A DNA stretch of 64,000 nt, taken from the NCBI RefSeq assembly GCF_022832385.1, contig NZ_JALHLE010000027.1:40296-104295 (forward strand), read 5' to 3'. Positions 19,154-28,268 of the stretch are shown one piece after another. Position 1 is the stretch's first letter; every line of letters starts with the position of its first letter. The notes under the pieces were generated by a model that saw nothing but the letters and a program-made list of their open reading frames with translations, had not been told where the DNA came from and did not search any database. The translations under genes were made by a program, and so were the position numbers. The DNA comes from Novosphingobium album (ex Hu et al. 2023). GTDB lineage: Bacteria > Pseudomonadota > Alphaproteobacteria > Sphingomonadales > Sphingomonadaceae.

Positions 19154-19411
19154 ATGTCGACACTCGAACAAGTTAAGGAAGTTGTCGCGCAACAGCTGGG
19201 CCGCGATGCGGCAGAGTTTACGGCGGAGACAAATCTGGTCGAGGCGGGCTTCGAATCACTCGATGTGATCGAAACCGTTTTTGCAGTCGAGGAAGCGTTC
19301 GACATCGACATCAACTTCAACGCCAATGAAAGCGCGGCCCAGGACCTGGTGACGATTGGCGACATCGTGAAAGCTGTCGAAGCAGAACTGGCGAAAAAGG
19401 CCGGCAAATGA
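19154..19411 (+). CDS. Acyl carrier protein dedicated to the EPS region
   Basis: An 85-residue acidic carrier protein. The phosphopantetheine attachment site is S35 in AGFESLDVIETVF (canonical DSL is ESL here). Helical segments before and after match ACPs. The ATG is preceded by ACGAGG. Its TGA overlaps the ATG of a ketoacyl synthase (ATGA at 19408-19411), so the two are translationally coupled. The normal fatty-acid ACP of this organism should be elsewhere with fabD/fabG/fabF, none of which are here. This copy probably carries a special acyl chain, comparable to NodF beside NodE in rhizobia. Confidence 0.9.
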   Translation: MSTLEQVKEVVAQQLGRDAAEFTAETNLVEAGFESLDVIETVFAVEEAFDIDINFNANESAAQDLVTIGDIVKAVEAELAKKAGK

Positions 19412-20610
19412 AACGTGTCGCCATTACCGGGCGCGGCACCGTCTCGCCGGCGGGACTGGACGTGCCTGCGACCTGGATGGCGGTCAAGCAGGGACTCAGC
19501 GCCATTCGTCCCGTGCACATCGAACGGCAGGAGTTGATCTCCTGCCCTGTCGCTGCGCAGGTTCCAGGTTATGACCCGGCAAACTTCTTCACCAGCAAGC
19601 AGGTCGGCCCTCTGGACCGCGTGTCGCAATTTGCCGTGGTGGCCGCCCGTGAAGCCCTGGACGACAGCGGGATCCCCCCCGATACCGAGGCCCTGCGGTC
19701 TGCGGCGACCATTGTCGGAGTAGGGGGCGGCGGCCTCGAAACCATGGAGTCAGGCTATTGGCGTCTCTACGGCGAAAAGTCGCGTCGCTCCCATCCTTTC
19801 ACGGTGCCAAGGCAGATGTGCAGCGCGCCAGCCAGCCAGGTATCCATGCACCTGGGAATGCAGGGCCTGGCATATGGTGTGACCAGCGCCTGCGCATCGG
19901 GCACGCACGCGATCGGACAGGCGTTCAACCTTGTCCGTTCCGGTATGAGCCGCGTGGCATTTGCCGGCGGCACCGAAGCTCCCATTACCCCGGGAACCGT
20001 GCTTGCGTGGGAAGCCTTGCGAGTGCTGTCCAGTGACACTTGCAGACCATTCTCGGCCAATCGCAGCGGGCTCGTGCTCGGCGAAGGGGCTGCCATGCTG
20101 GTCCTCGAAGAGTGGGATCACGCGGTCAGCCGCGGCGCCACGATCTATGCGGAAGTGCTCGGCTTCGGCGCCAATTCGGACGCTCGCGACCTGACCACGC
20201 CGGATCAGGAAAGCGTCGGGCGAGCAATGGCCATGGCGATCCACGATGCGAGCCTGACGCCCGCCGCTGTGGGGTACATCAACGCGCATGGCACCGGCAC
20301 AGCCATGAACGACGCGGTTGAAAGCGCCGCCATTCGCGCGGTTTTTGACAATGCACCGCCGCCCGTCTCATCGACCAAGGGGGTGCTGGGGCACAGCCTT
20401 GGCGCCACCGGCGCAATGGAAGCCGTTCTGACCGCCATGGCCCTTTACGAGCAAGTGCTGCCGCCCACTGCCAACTGTTCCGAACCCGACCATGATCTTG
20501 GCATCGACATGGTGCCTGAAGGTCCGCGAAAGCACGAATTCGCTGTCGCCATGTCAAATTCTTTCGCTTTCGGCGGCTTGAATGCTGTTCTACTTCTTGG
20601 CCGGGCCTGA
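19408..20610 (+). CDS. Beta-ketoacyl-ACP synthase, KAS II/NodE-like
   Basis: A 400-residue condensing enzyme with the full catalytic triad: C162 in TSACASGTHAIG, H294 in NAHGTGT and H329 in KGVLGHSLGATG. The C-terminal NSFAFGGLNAVL block is also present. It extends an acyl chain on an ACP by two carbons, and the coupled upstream ACP is its likely partner. No ketoreductase, dehydratase or enoyl reductase is near, so those steps must be borrowed from primary metabolism or the product stays unreduced. A role in making a specific acyl group for the polysaccharide or its lipid anchor is inferred from location. Confidence 0.92.
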   Translation: MKRVAITGRGTVSPAGLDVPATWMAVKQGLSAIRPVHIERQELISCPVAAQVPGYDPANFFTSKQVGPLDRVSQFAVVAAREALDDSGIPPDTEALRSAATIVGVGGGGLETMESGYWRLYGEKSRRSHPFTVPRQMCSAPASQVSMHLGMQGLAYGVTSACASGTHAIGQAFNLVRSGMSRVAFAGGTEAPITPGTVLAWEALRVLSSDTCRPFSANRSGLVLGEGAAMLVLEEWDHAVSRGATIYAEVLGFGANSDARDLTTPDQESVGRAMAMAIHDASLTPAAVGYINAHGTGTAMNDAVESAAIRAVFDNAPPPVSSTKGVLGHSLGATGAMEAVLTAMALYEQVLPPTANCSEPDHDLGIDMVPEGPRKHEFAVAMSNSFAFGGLNAVLLLGRA

Positions 20611-20677
20611 TCATCGTGCAACAGGACGCTAACACTGACCTGTTGACGGGACACGGTGAACTTGAGGCGGTTTCGGC

Positions 20678-21847
20678 GTGCGGATAGCATACATTTCACT
20701 TGCAAGCCCACTCTCCCGCCGATCCTGGAGTGGCATTCCGTGGTATTCGCTGAGGGCGTTGCAGCAGCGTTTTCCCGACATTCACGTTGTCGACACGCCG
20801 CGCCTCGACCGGATCGTGGAAAAGCTCGGTGCCGCAGAACACTTCGGTGTGACCGTCCGGCGCAATCCGCTCGTGTCCTGCCTGTACCAGAGGATCATCA
20901 ATGAGGCGCTCGAGCGCATCCAACCCGATGCCGTCGTTGGCGTGGGATCCGCCCACAAGCTGGCTCTGATCGATCAGAAGTGGCCGCTGGTCTATGTTGC
21001 GGATGCCCTTTATGGGACAGTGGTGGATTATTACCACAAGTACCGCGGCTATACCGCGCGTGCGAAAGCCTCCGGCAATGATCTGCAAAGAAAGCTCCTC
21101 GCACACACGGATCGCGTGCTGGTCGCGTCGTCCTGGGCCGCCGAGGAAGCCATCGAACGCTATGATCTGCCCCCCGGCAAAGTGAGCGTTGCGCCGCTGG
21201 GGGCGAATATCGACAACGTCCCTGCTTTTGCCAATCCGCCGGCAACCGGCCCCTTACGCCTGATTTTCGTCGGCTATGCATGGGAGCGCAAGGGCGGCCC
21301 CCTGGTGCTTGATATCTGGCGTGAATTGTATCGCCGCACACAGGGCAATACGGAGTTGCACATCATTGGTTCACGGCCCAAGGCTGCGCGGGGCCTTGAC
21401 GGCGTGATCGTGCATGGCGCGATTAACAAGAACGATCCTGCCGCCTACAAGACCTTCACCGATTTATACCAGAGCGCGCATTTCCTGATCATGCCAAGCC
21501 GTCAGGAAGCGTACGGAATCGTGTATTGCGAGGCTGCTGCATTCGGCCGCCCCGCTGTGGCAGCCAAGACCGGCGGTGTGGCGATGATCGTTCAGGACGA
21601 TGTCACCGGCCTGCTCCTTCCGCTCGATACGTCACCCGAAGCCTATGCTGATCGCATTCTCTCATTGTGGCGTGACACCGGACGGTATCAGGCCATGTGT
21701 CACGCCGCACGCAAGGATTTCGAGGAACGTCTCAACTGGACCTGTTGGAGCCAATCGGTCGAAACCGCTATTCGCGAAACCGTGGCATCCCGGACGTCGG
21801 CGAATGTTTCCGGCGCTGTCTCCCCAAAGGCCGGCAGCGCGGTCTGA
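20678..21847 (+). CDS. Glycosyltransferase family 4 (GT-B fold)
   Basis: A 389-residue GT-B enzyme. The C-terminal donor-binding domain has the GT4 signature LIMPSRQEAYGIVYCEAAAF, with the E-x7-E acidic pair, followed by GRPAVAAKTGGV. The inter-domain region has LRLIFVGYAWERKGG. The start is GTG with GAGGCGG 7 bases upstream. It is a cytoplasmic retaining transferase that probably adds mannose, glucose, galactose or a related sugar to the lipid-linked repeat unit. It lies 67 bases after the ketoacyl synthase on the same strand. The C-terminal 20 residues are Ala/Ser/Gly-rich. The sugar donor cannot be read from sequence. Confidence 0.9.
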   Translation: MRIAYISLASPLSRRSWSGIPWYSLRALQQRFPDIHVVDTPRLDRIVEKLGAAEHFGVTVRRNPLVSCLYQRIINEALERIQPDAVVGVGSAHKLALIDQKWPLVYVADALYGTVVDYYHKYRGYTARAKASGNDLQRKLLAHTDRVLVASSWAAEEAIERYDLPPGKVSVAPLGANIDNVPAFANPPATGPLRLIFVGYAWERKGGPLVLDIWRELYRRTQGNTELHIIGSRPKAARGLDGVIVHGAINKNDPAAYKTFTDLYQSAHFLIMPSRQEAYGIVYCEAAAFGRPAVAAKTGGVAMIVQDDVTGLLLPLDTSPEAYADRILSLWRDTGRYQAMCHAARKDFEERLNWTCWSQSVETAIRETVASRTSANVSGAVSPKAGSAV

Positions 21848-22196
21848 GGCGGCAGAAAACCTTCGACGAACGCACCGTGACGCGCCTTTCTCCACGTGGA
21901 TTCACATTTCGCGATTATCCAGGTTAACTTTTTTAGCAGCCACAGCCTTACCGGTCCGCCGTCGAATTCACGCGATTTTGGCGCAACGCTCCTCCTCGTA
22001 AAACGTTGACCTCGCGCCGAATCTTCTATCGACCACAACGCCAGACCGGCCTGCAAAATGCAAGCAAACGACCAAAAACGGCCACAAATCCAAAATTTTA
22101 AGGTAACCATTACGGGCAAGACTGCCTCAATGCCCGCCCGGTAACCTGCCTGAAAATAGAGCAACCCTCCGCCTCTATTTTCTCGCAGGGGATCTT
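21848..22196 (+). promoter_or_regulatory. AT-richer intergenic leader before the beta-helix/RTX gene
   Basis: 349 bases with no convincing gene, visibly richer in A/T runs than the coding DNA around it (for example AACTTTTTTAGC near 21926 and CAAAATTTTAAGGTAACC near 22091). The palindromic GGTAACC occurs at 22103-22109 and a related GGTAACC at 22140-22146. It probably holds the promoter for the secreted protein, whose ATG at 22197 has CAGGGGAT just upstream. No confident -35/-10 pair was assigned. Confidence 0.45.
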
Positions 22197-24164
22197 ATGA
22201 CGGTTTTTTCTGTTAGTTCTGTTGCCGAATTGAGTGCAGCATTGGGAAAAGCCCAGGCCGGTGATTCAATTTCACTGGCTGCGGGAGACTACTCTTCGCT
22301 CACGATCAAAAACATGGATTTTGGGAGCGGCATCACGATTACTTCTGCCGATCCGGACAACCGCGCGCAGATCGACACATTCAAGATCACCGGCAGCAGC
22401 GGCATCACGATCAGCAATGTCGATTTCACACCGCCTGCCACGTCGGCGGGATATAGTCTGCTGACCTTTCAGTCGTCAGACATCCATTTCGACAACATCA
22501 CTGTCACCGGCCCGACCGGCGATGCAGGTTATGATGTCACCGCCTTCATGATCCGCGAGAGCAGCGGCGTAAGCGTCACGAACTCCGAATTTTCACATCT
22601 CCGGCATGGTGTCAGCATTCTCAACAACACGGGACTGACGATATCTGACAACTACCTCCACGACATCCGCACCGACGGCGTGCGTGGCGGCGGCAATTCC
22701 GATACCGTAATCAGCAACAACTACTTCACCGACTTCCATCCGCAAGAAGGCGATCACCCCGACGCGATTCAGCTGTGGGCCAACTCGATGACCACCGCAT
22801 CGAACAATGTGACGATCAGCGAGAACGTCATCTATTGCCCCGATGGACAGTCCACCCAGGGCATCTTCATCAGGGATCAGGCGGGCGACCAATATTACAC
22901 AGACATGACGATCACCGGCAACGTCGTGATCGGCGCTCGAGGCAACGGCATTGCAGCCGAAGACATCATTGGTGGCACGATCGCCAACAATATCGTGACT
23001 GCACTCGGTGACAACACATCGTGGATCCGGCTGGCTGACAGCCAGAACGTCGCCGTTCATGACAACAGTGCCACCACGATCACCGATGCAACCAACGGCG
23101 GGTCGTCTTTTTACGCCAACACCGTACTCGATGCGATCTACGATGGCGGCGTCGCACTGATGACGCTCTATGCCGACTACATCGCCTCCATCCTGCCATC
23201 CAGCATCGTTCTGACAAGTGACGACCTGGTGAATATCGCGGAAACGCAATTTTCCACCTTGCTGAGCGCGCAGCCGGAGATCACCTATGTCACCGGCACC
23301 GCAGACGCAGACCGGCTGAGCGTGACCAATCTGGGCGATACGCACATCGCGGCTGGCGACGGTAATGACATCCTGACTGGCGGCCTCTACCACAACGAAC
23401 TCGCCGGCGGGGGCGGCGCCGACGTCTATTATGTCAATGGCACGGGCGACGTTGTGGTCGAAGAGGCAAATGCTGGGATCGATACGGTCTATGCCGCGAT
23501 CGATTACACCCTGACCGATAACGTCGAAGTTCTGCGCATGGCGGCCGAAGGACTGACCGGCACCGGCAACGCTCTCGACAACCGGATGATCGGTACCGAC
23601 GGCCACGACACTTTCTACGGAATGGACGGTAACGATACCGTGCAGGCCGGCGGCGGGAACGATGAGATCCATGGCGGCAATGGCGATGACATCCTGAAAG
23701 GTGAAGACGGCAATGATACGATATTCGGTGATGCCGGAAATGATCGCATTCTAGGCGGAGATGGCAACGACGTGATCTACGGTGGCGCCGGAAACGACAG
23801 GATAGAAGGTGGCGCCGGAGTGGACATCCTTTGGGGCGGAGATGGCAAGGACACATTCGTGTTCCGCGAAGGCGATCTGGATGGCTCGACGAAAAGCACC
23901 CCCGAAATCATCGGTGATTTCAGCCGGGCACAAGGCGAGCGCATCAACTTGTCCGCCCTTGATGCGAATGTCCTGACGTCTGCCGATGATTCGTTCTCGT
24001 TCATCGGCACGCACGACTTCACCGGCAAGGCAGGTCAGCTTCGCTACGAAGTATCCGGCGGAAACACCTATATTGCGGGCGACACCAACGGAGACGGCAT
24101 CGCCGATTTCCACCTGGAACTGCTGGGCGTCACAAGTCTCACCAGCAGCGATCTGATCCTGTAA
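22197..24164 (+). CDS. Secreted right-handed beta-helix protein with RTX calcium repeats (polysaccharide lyase/epimerase-like)
   Basis: A 655-residue extracellular protein. Residues about 1-340 form a parallel beta-helix (repeated short strands with N/D turns such as GITISNVDF, LTISDNYLHDI and VTISENVIY). The likely active region is TDGVRGGG followed by DHPDAIQLW. Residues about 480-555 are glycine/aspartate nonapeptide RTX repeats that bind calcium. The C-terminus is a type I secretion target domain. There is no N-terminal signal peptide, as expected for a type I substrate. The layout resembles AlgE-type epimerases. The exporter is probably the ABC/HlyD pair at 59177-62278. Catalytic class (lyase, epimerase or non-catalytic) is unknown. 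Confidence 0.87.
   Translation: MTVFSVSSVAELSAALGKAQAGDSISLAAGDYSSLTIKNMDFGSGITITSADPDNRAQIDTFKITGSSGITISNVDFTPPATSAGYSLLTFQSSDIHFDNITVTGPTGDAGYDVTAFMIRESSGVSVTNSEFSHLRHGVSILNNTGLTISDNYLHDIRTDGVRGGGNSDTVISNNYFTDFHPQEGDHPDAIQLWANSMTTASNNVTISENVIYCPDGQSTQGIFIRDQAGDQYYTDMTITGNVVIGARGNGIAAEDIIGGTIANNIVTALGDNTSWIRLADSQNVAVHDNSATTITDATNGGSSFYANTVLDAIYDGGVALMTLYADYIASILPSSIVLTSDDLVNIAETQFSTLLSAQPEITYVTGTADADRLSVTNLGDTHIAAGDGNDILTGGLYHNELAGGGGADVYYVNGTGDVVVEEANAGIDTVYAAIDYTLTDNVEVLRMAAEGLTGTGNALDNRMIGTDGHDTFYGMDGNDTVQAGGGNDEIHGGNGDDILKGEDGNDTIFGDAGNDRILGGDGNDVIYGGAGNDRIEGGAGVDILWGGDGKDTFVFREGDLDGSTKSTPEIIGDFSRAQGERINLSALDANVLTSADDSFSFIGTHDFTGKAGQLRYEVSGGNTYIAGDTNGDGIADFHLELLGVTSLTSSDLIL
23638..23862 (+). 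repeat. RTX nonapeptide repeat-coding tandem array
   Basis: About eight degenerate 27-bp units encode GGxGxDx-type nonapeptides (GGNGDDILK, GEDGNDTIF, GDAGNDRIL, GGDGNDVIY, GGAGNDRIE). The DNA copies differ at many third positions, so this is an old protein repeat and not a recent slippage product. The array folds into a calcium-dependent parallel beta-roll after secretion. Confidence 0.85.
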
Positions 24165-24537
24165 GCGCACCGGATAACCGGGTTCCGGCAGTTCCGAAAT
24201 CCGGTCGACGGATGGGTCGCGACATGGGCGCAATCAGGAGCGCCCCCGACCGCCCCAGGAGCTACGCCAAGGGCAGACGGGATCAGCTTGTCGCCATACG
24301 GACAACTTTGCCCCCTCCCCCAGGAAACACGAAGCGCCCTTTGGAAGCGGTGTTCCTCAAGCGAACGTGACGGAAACGAAATTCTCACCTCCGTCAGATC
24401 TCTCAACTTCAAAAAACCAGACGCTCAAGAACACGTGTAGGCAGAGCCCGCAAATGCTGCATGGCAATTGCCATGTTGCAATTGCAGCATGAGTTTGGTC
24501 TAGGTCTGAAGCCGATGGTTTCAGGAGGTTACCGGGC
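24165..24537 (+). promoter_or_regulatory. Intergenic region with hairpin and compound palindrome (24454-24490)
   Basis: 373 bases without a convincing gene. Just after the RTX stop, CCGGATAACC can pair with GGTTCCGG (24170-24188), a possible terminator. Near the other end, 24454-24490 begins ATGCTGCA and ends TGCAGCAT (perfect 8-bp arms). Inside it are the 12-base palindrome TGGCAATTGCCA (24462-24473) and TTGCAATTGCAG (24476-24487, 11 of 12 symmetric). It ends 47 bases before the pyruvyltransferase start and is a strong operator candidate. Confidence 0.5.
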
Positions 24538-25770
24538 GTGAGCAGGCTAGAGCGAGTTCTGGAAGGCAACGATCCGGCAAAGACGATCAAGATTGGCCTG
24601 CTGTGGCATTCTGTCAGTTCGGGAAATCTTGGCGTAGGCGCCCTGACGCTCGGCAATATCGCGATTGTCAGGCAAGTAGCGAAGCGCATGGGCCTTGCGC
24701 CGCATTTCGTCGTCATGAGCATGCGCGACGGCGATGCTCCGGCGCTCCTCAAAGATGAAGTTGATGTTTTTGTAATCGATTCCAGAACGCTGCTTTCTCC
24801 GGCCGGGTTCTGGAAAGCCGTAGGCGATCTCGATTGCATTCTGGATATCGGCGCTGGAGACAGCTTCGCCGATATTTATGGTGCCAAGCGATTTGGCTTT
24901 CTTTGGCTTACCAAAATGATGGCGGTTTCACGCCACGTTCCATTGGTGCTCTCTCCCCAGACAATAGGGCCGTTTACCCGGTGGGGATATCGCCAGTTCG
25001 GCGCAATCGCCCTGCGAAACTGCGATGCGGTTTTGTCGCGCGATCAGCAATCGCTCGAGGTGTCGCAAGCGCTCGCGCCGCGCGCGCGCAACGAGATGTC
25101 GGTCGATGTCGCTTTCATGCTACCGTTTACGGACCGGGCCGCAGAACGGGGCGGAGCGAAGCTGCGGGTCGGCGTGAATGCGTCAGGGCTGCTCTATCAT
25201 CAAGCGGAGTCGGGAAATAACCGCTTTGGCCTGAGCTACGATTATGCCAAGTTTACGGAGGAACTACTGGAGCGTCTTTGCACGCGCGATGATTTAGAGG
25301 TGCACCTTGTTCCGCACGCCACCAGCAAGACAGATCCGACAGACGACGACAACCGTCTGGCTGATAGGCTTGCAGCCAAGTTCCCATCAGTAATTCGTGT
25401 GCCGGCCTTTGATGGGCCGTCGGAGGCCAAGAGCTATATTTCGAGCCTGGATTTTCTCGTTGCCGGCCGGATGCATGCCTGCATCGGCGCCTATTCGGCC
25501 GGAACGCCAGTCGTACCCGTGGCCTACAGTCGCAAGTTCAGCGGCCTGTTCGGACTACTGGAATATGACCACGTACTGCCGATGAGCGGCATGAGCGTAA
25601 CGGACGCCGTGAATTTCGTCCTCACGTCGCTGGACGAGCGCGAACATCTGGCCCAGGCCCAGAAAAAGGGAATGAAGAAGGTGGACGCCCTGCTTGACGT
25701 TTACCGGGCAGTGCTGTCCGATATCTTTTCTGGAACGCTCGACAAACGGCGGGCTCAGCAAGCTGCATGA
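24538..25770 (+). CDS. Polysaccharide pyruvyl transferase family protein
   Basis: A 410-residue member of the WcaK/CsaB/ExoV-type family. The N-terminus has SGNLGVGALTLGNIA, matching the family's G-N-x-G block. The C-terminus has LVAGRMHACIGAYSAGTPVV, the conserved R-x-H loop thought to take part in catalysis. These enzymes transfer pyruvate from phosphoenolpyruvate to sugar hydroxyls to make ketals, adding negative charge. The GTG start has CAGGAGG about 10 bases upstream. The stop overlaps the FrhB-like gene start by ATGA, so the two are coupled. A compound palindrome upstream suggests its own regulation. Confidence 0.9.
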   Translation: MSRLERVLEGNDPAKTIKIGLLWHSVSSGNLGVGALTLGNIAIVRQVAKRMGLAPHFVVMSMRDGDAPALLKDEVDVFVIDSRTLLSPAGFWKAVGDLDCILDIGAGDSFADIYGAKRFGFLWLTKMMAVSRHVPLVLSPQTIGPFTRWGYRQFGAIALRNCDAVLSRDQQSLEVSQALAPRARNEMSVDVAFMLPFTDRAAERGGAKLRVGVNASGLLYHQAESGNNRFGLSYDYAKFTEELLERLCTRDDLEVHLVPHATSKTDPTDDDNRLADRLAAKFPSVIRVPAFDGPSEAKSYISSLDFLVAGRMHACIGAYSAGTPVVPVAYSRKFSGLFGLLEYDHVLPMSGMSVTDAVNFVLTSLDEREHLAQAQKKGMKKVDALLDVYRAVLSDIFSGTLDKRRAQQAA

Positions 25771-26987
25771 AACTGCCATCGTCGCCTACCATCGATCGCG
25801 TCCTTGCGGCGGAGTTGTGCAGCGGATGCGGCATGTGCGCCGGCATTGCCACCGATTCCATACGCATGGAGACGGTGGCTCCCGGATATAGCCGCCCCAA
25901 CGTGTTCGCAGCGCTCGACAGTAGCGCCGAAAACCGGATCGCGGCCGCCTGCCCTGGTGCCGTGGTCGCTCCCTGGCCCGATGCGCCCGAACGGGATTCC
26001 TATTGGGGCCCCTCCATCCGGATTCTGGCCGGACACGCCACGGATCCGCATGTGCGTTTTGCCGGTTCGTCCGGCGGGGCGCTTTCCGCTCTCTTGATTC
26101 ACGCGCTGGCCACTGGCCTTGTCGATCGCGTGTTGCACGTCGCGCCTGATCCCGAATATCCGACGCGCAGCAGGCTCCAGGTATCGAAGACAGCGGAAGA
26201 GGTAATAGCGAACGCCGGTTCGCGCTACTCTGCCTCATCCCCGCTGCAGGACATCGATCGCGTGCTCGCCGAAGACATGCGTACAGCCTTCGTAGGCAAG
26301 CCTTGCGATGTTTCTGCATTGCGCCAGCTGGCCACGGCAGACCCACGCGTAGCCCAGCGAATTCCGATTACACTGTCCTTTTTCTGTGGCGGCCTGCCGA
26401 GCCATGCCGGCGCCGATCGCATCGTTCGGCAAATGGGGCTAGACCCGGCCAGGCTGGCGCGGTTCCGCTACCGTGGCAATGGCTGGCCCGGCCAGGCCCG
26501 GGCGGAAACCGTCGACGGCCAGGTCCGCGAGATGAGCTATGCCGAAAGCTGGGGCAATCACCTGTCCAAGGAAGTTCAGTTCCGCTGCAAAATCTGCCCC
26601 GACGCGGTAGGCGGAGTTGCAGATATCGCCTGCGCCGATGCATGGCATGGCGATGCCGACGGCTACCCTTCCTTTGAAGAGCAGGACGGGCGCAGCCTGA
26701 TCGTCACGCGCACCGCACCAGGCGATGCCCTGTTCGCCAGCGCAGCAGTCGCCGGCGTGCTGGAGGCATCGCCCATTCCCGTACGAGACATAGATCTGAT
26801 GCAGCCGGCACAGGCGCGCAGAAAGCGCCTGATCGTCGCTCGTGTTGCATCGTGCCGACTGGCCGGCCACGCTGTGCCAAAAATGGATGGCCTTGACGTA
26901 AAAAAAGCAGCGCGCAAGGCAAATTTGCGCGAGCAAAGTCGAAATTTCTTGGGCATGTTGCGCCGCATTATTTTTAAGCGCAAATGA
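25767..26987 (+). CDS. FrhB-like iron-sulfur oxidoreductase (coenzyme F420 hydrogenase beta-subunit family)
   Basis: A 406-residue protein of the family named after the F420-hydrogenase beta subunit, found widely in polysaccharide clusters of organisms lacking F420. An N-terminal cluster-binding motif is visible (C18-x2-C21-x2-C24 in LCSGCGMC). The central family block is FVGKPCDVSALRQL. Near residue 275 is FRCKICPD followed by ADIACADAW. The C-terminal tail is basic (KKAARKANLREQ, IIFKRK). The tight coupling with the pyruvyltransferase suggests a shared modification step; its redox partner and reaction are unknown. Thiolate-bound Fe-S cofactors are inferred. Confidence 0.85.
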   Translation: MKLPSSPTIDRVLAAELCSGCGMCAGIATDSIRMETVAPGYSRPNVFAALDSSAENRIAAACPGAVVAPWPDAPERDSYWGPSIRILAGHATDPHVRFAGSSGGALSALLIHALATGLVDRVLHVAPDPEYPTRSRLQVSKTAEEVIANAGSRYSASSPLQDIDRVLAEDMRTAFVGKPCDVSALRQLATADPRVAQRIPITLSFFCGGLPSHAGADRIVRQMGLDPARLARFRYRGNGWPGQARAETVDGQVREMSYAESWGNHLSKEVQFRCKICPDAVGGVADIACADAWHGDADGYPSFEEQDGRSLIVTRTAPGDALFASAAVAGVLEASPIPVRDIDLMQPAQARRKRLIVARVASCRLAGHAVPKMDGLDVKKAARKANLREQSRNFLGMLRRIIFKRK

Positions 26988-27018
26988 CGGGCGTGCTTTA
27001 TCTAATTGGGGGGTAAAA

Positions 27019-28248
27019 ATGATTAAGGCAGGATTGGTTGGAGTAAGCGCCGTCAGTTGCGCAATCTTAGCTAGCCCGGCATGTGCGCAATCAGCGCCGC
27101 TTGCAGCGCAGCAGCCGCACACAGATGTCGTGCTCAGTGCCCGTGGCCTGTACGATGGCAATGTCATCCGCGGCAGTGCGGCACTTGCCGATCAGCGGGG
27201 ACTTGAAAAGGACGACTTCCGGCTGACACCGTCGATCGACGCCGATATCTATAAAGTTCTCGGTACGGGATACCTCTCGCTGAACGGGTCGGTGGGGTAT
27301 GATTTCTATGCTCGCAACACCCGCCTGAACCGCGAACGAATCGCAACCGATTTGGGCGCCGGCGCCATGCTCGGACCGTGCGGCGTCGATACCACCGCGG
27401 GTTTCAGCCGCTCGCAAAGCGAACTGGCCGACCTGAATACCGCTCCCGACGAGTATGGAAGCACCAAGAACACCGAAACGCGCTTCAACGTGGGTGGCAT
27501 GGTGGCATGCGGTTCGTCTGTGGGGTTCAAGCCTTTCGCGGTGCTGCAGGCCAGCACGGCCAGGAACAGCTCCACACAGCGAAAGGGCTCAGACTTCGAC
27601 AGCATCACCTACGGCGGCGGCGTCATGTACGCACAGCCTTCAATCGGTGAAATCCGGGTATTTGCAACCGGACGCGAGGTCGATTTCGACAAACGCGATC
27701 AGGTCGTTTATTTCGGCGCCCCCAAGCTTCGCGTCCGGACGGCAGGCGGCCAGTTTTCGCGAGACATTGGCGCAAGGCTGAGCGCATTCGTGCTGTTGGC
27801 CTACACCGAGGTCAACCAGAAGGGCATAGTCACCGGAAAAACCGACTTCAATGGCCTGACCTGGCAAGGTAAACTAACGCTTAAGGCAAGCGAGAGGATG
27901 ACCTTTCAGGCTACAGTCAGCCAGGACACGATACCGTCGCTGGGCTTCAATGTTGATTACATGAAAAGGACAGACTACGCCGCACAGGCCGATTTCGTGA
28001 TGAACAGCAGGATGACCTTGCGTCTGTCCGGCTCGCACGGCATCCGCAACTTTTACTATTCGGCTTTAAGTGCCTCTGAAAATCTTACGCACGACCGGGT
28101 GAACACTTTTGGCGCATCATTCAGGATCACGCCTGTCGGGCCATTTACGGTATCGCTGGATGCCATATACGATGACCGGAAGGCGAACCTGGACATTTAT
28201 TCGTACAACGCAGTGAGAGCCGGCATCAGTCTCCAGATGAAAATCTGA
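27019..28248 (+). CDS. Outer-membrane beta-barrel protein of the EPS export operon
   Basis: A 409-residue protein with a signal peptide (residues 1-23, ASPACAQ). It is rich in alternating polar/hydrophobic strands typical of a barrel (for example YLSLNGSVGYDFYA, IRVFATGREVDF, FTVSLDAIYDD) and ends RAGISLQMKI. It looks like the BBP2-type outer-membrane family often placed beside Wza-like genes in alphaproteobacteria. The ATG has TTGGGGGG five bases upstream. It is 20 bases ahead of the Wza-like gene, which suggests an operon of four export genes. It may form part of the outer-membrane exit for the polymer. Confidence 0.82.
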   Translation: MIKAGLVGVSAVSCAILASPACAQSAPLAAQQPHTDVVLSARGLYDGNVIRGSAALADQRGLEKDDFRLTPSIDADIYKVLGTGYLSLNGSVGYDFYARNTRLNRERIATDLGAGAMLGPCGVDTTAGFSRSQSELADLNTAPDEYGSTKNTETRFNVGGMVACGSSVGFKPFAVLQASTARNSSTQRKGSDFDSITYGGGVMYAQPSIGEIRVFATGREVDFDKRDQVVYFGAPKLRVRTAGGQFSRDIGARLSAFVLLAYTEVNQKGIVTGKTDFNGLTWQGKLTLKASERMTFQATVSQDTIPSLGFNVDYMKRTDYAAQADFVMNSRMTLRLSGSHGIRNFYYSALSASENLTHDRVNTFGASFRITPVGPFTVSLDAIYDDRKANLDIYSYNAVRAGISLQMKI

Positions 28249-28268
28249 GCCCAGAACAAGGATCTAGG

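Noticed and set aside
19154..20610. Housekeeping acpP-fabF
   Set aside because: The usual fabD, fabG, and fab neighbours are missing, and the context is entirely polysaccharide synthesis.
23638..23862. Possible CRISPR or DNA tandem repeat
   Set aside because: The periodicity is 27 bp in frame with no spacers and encodes RTX nonapeptides, so it is a protein repeat.
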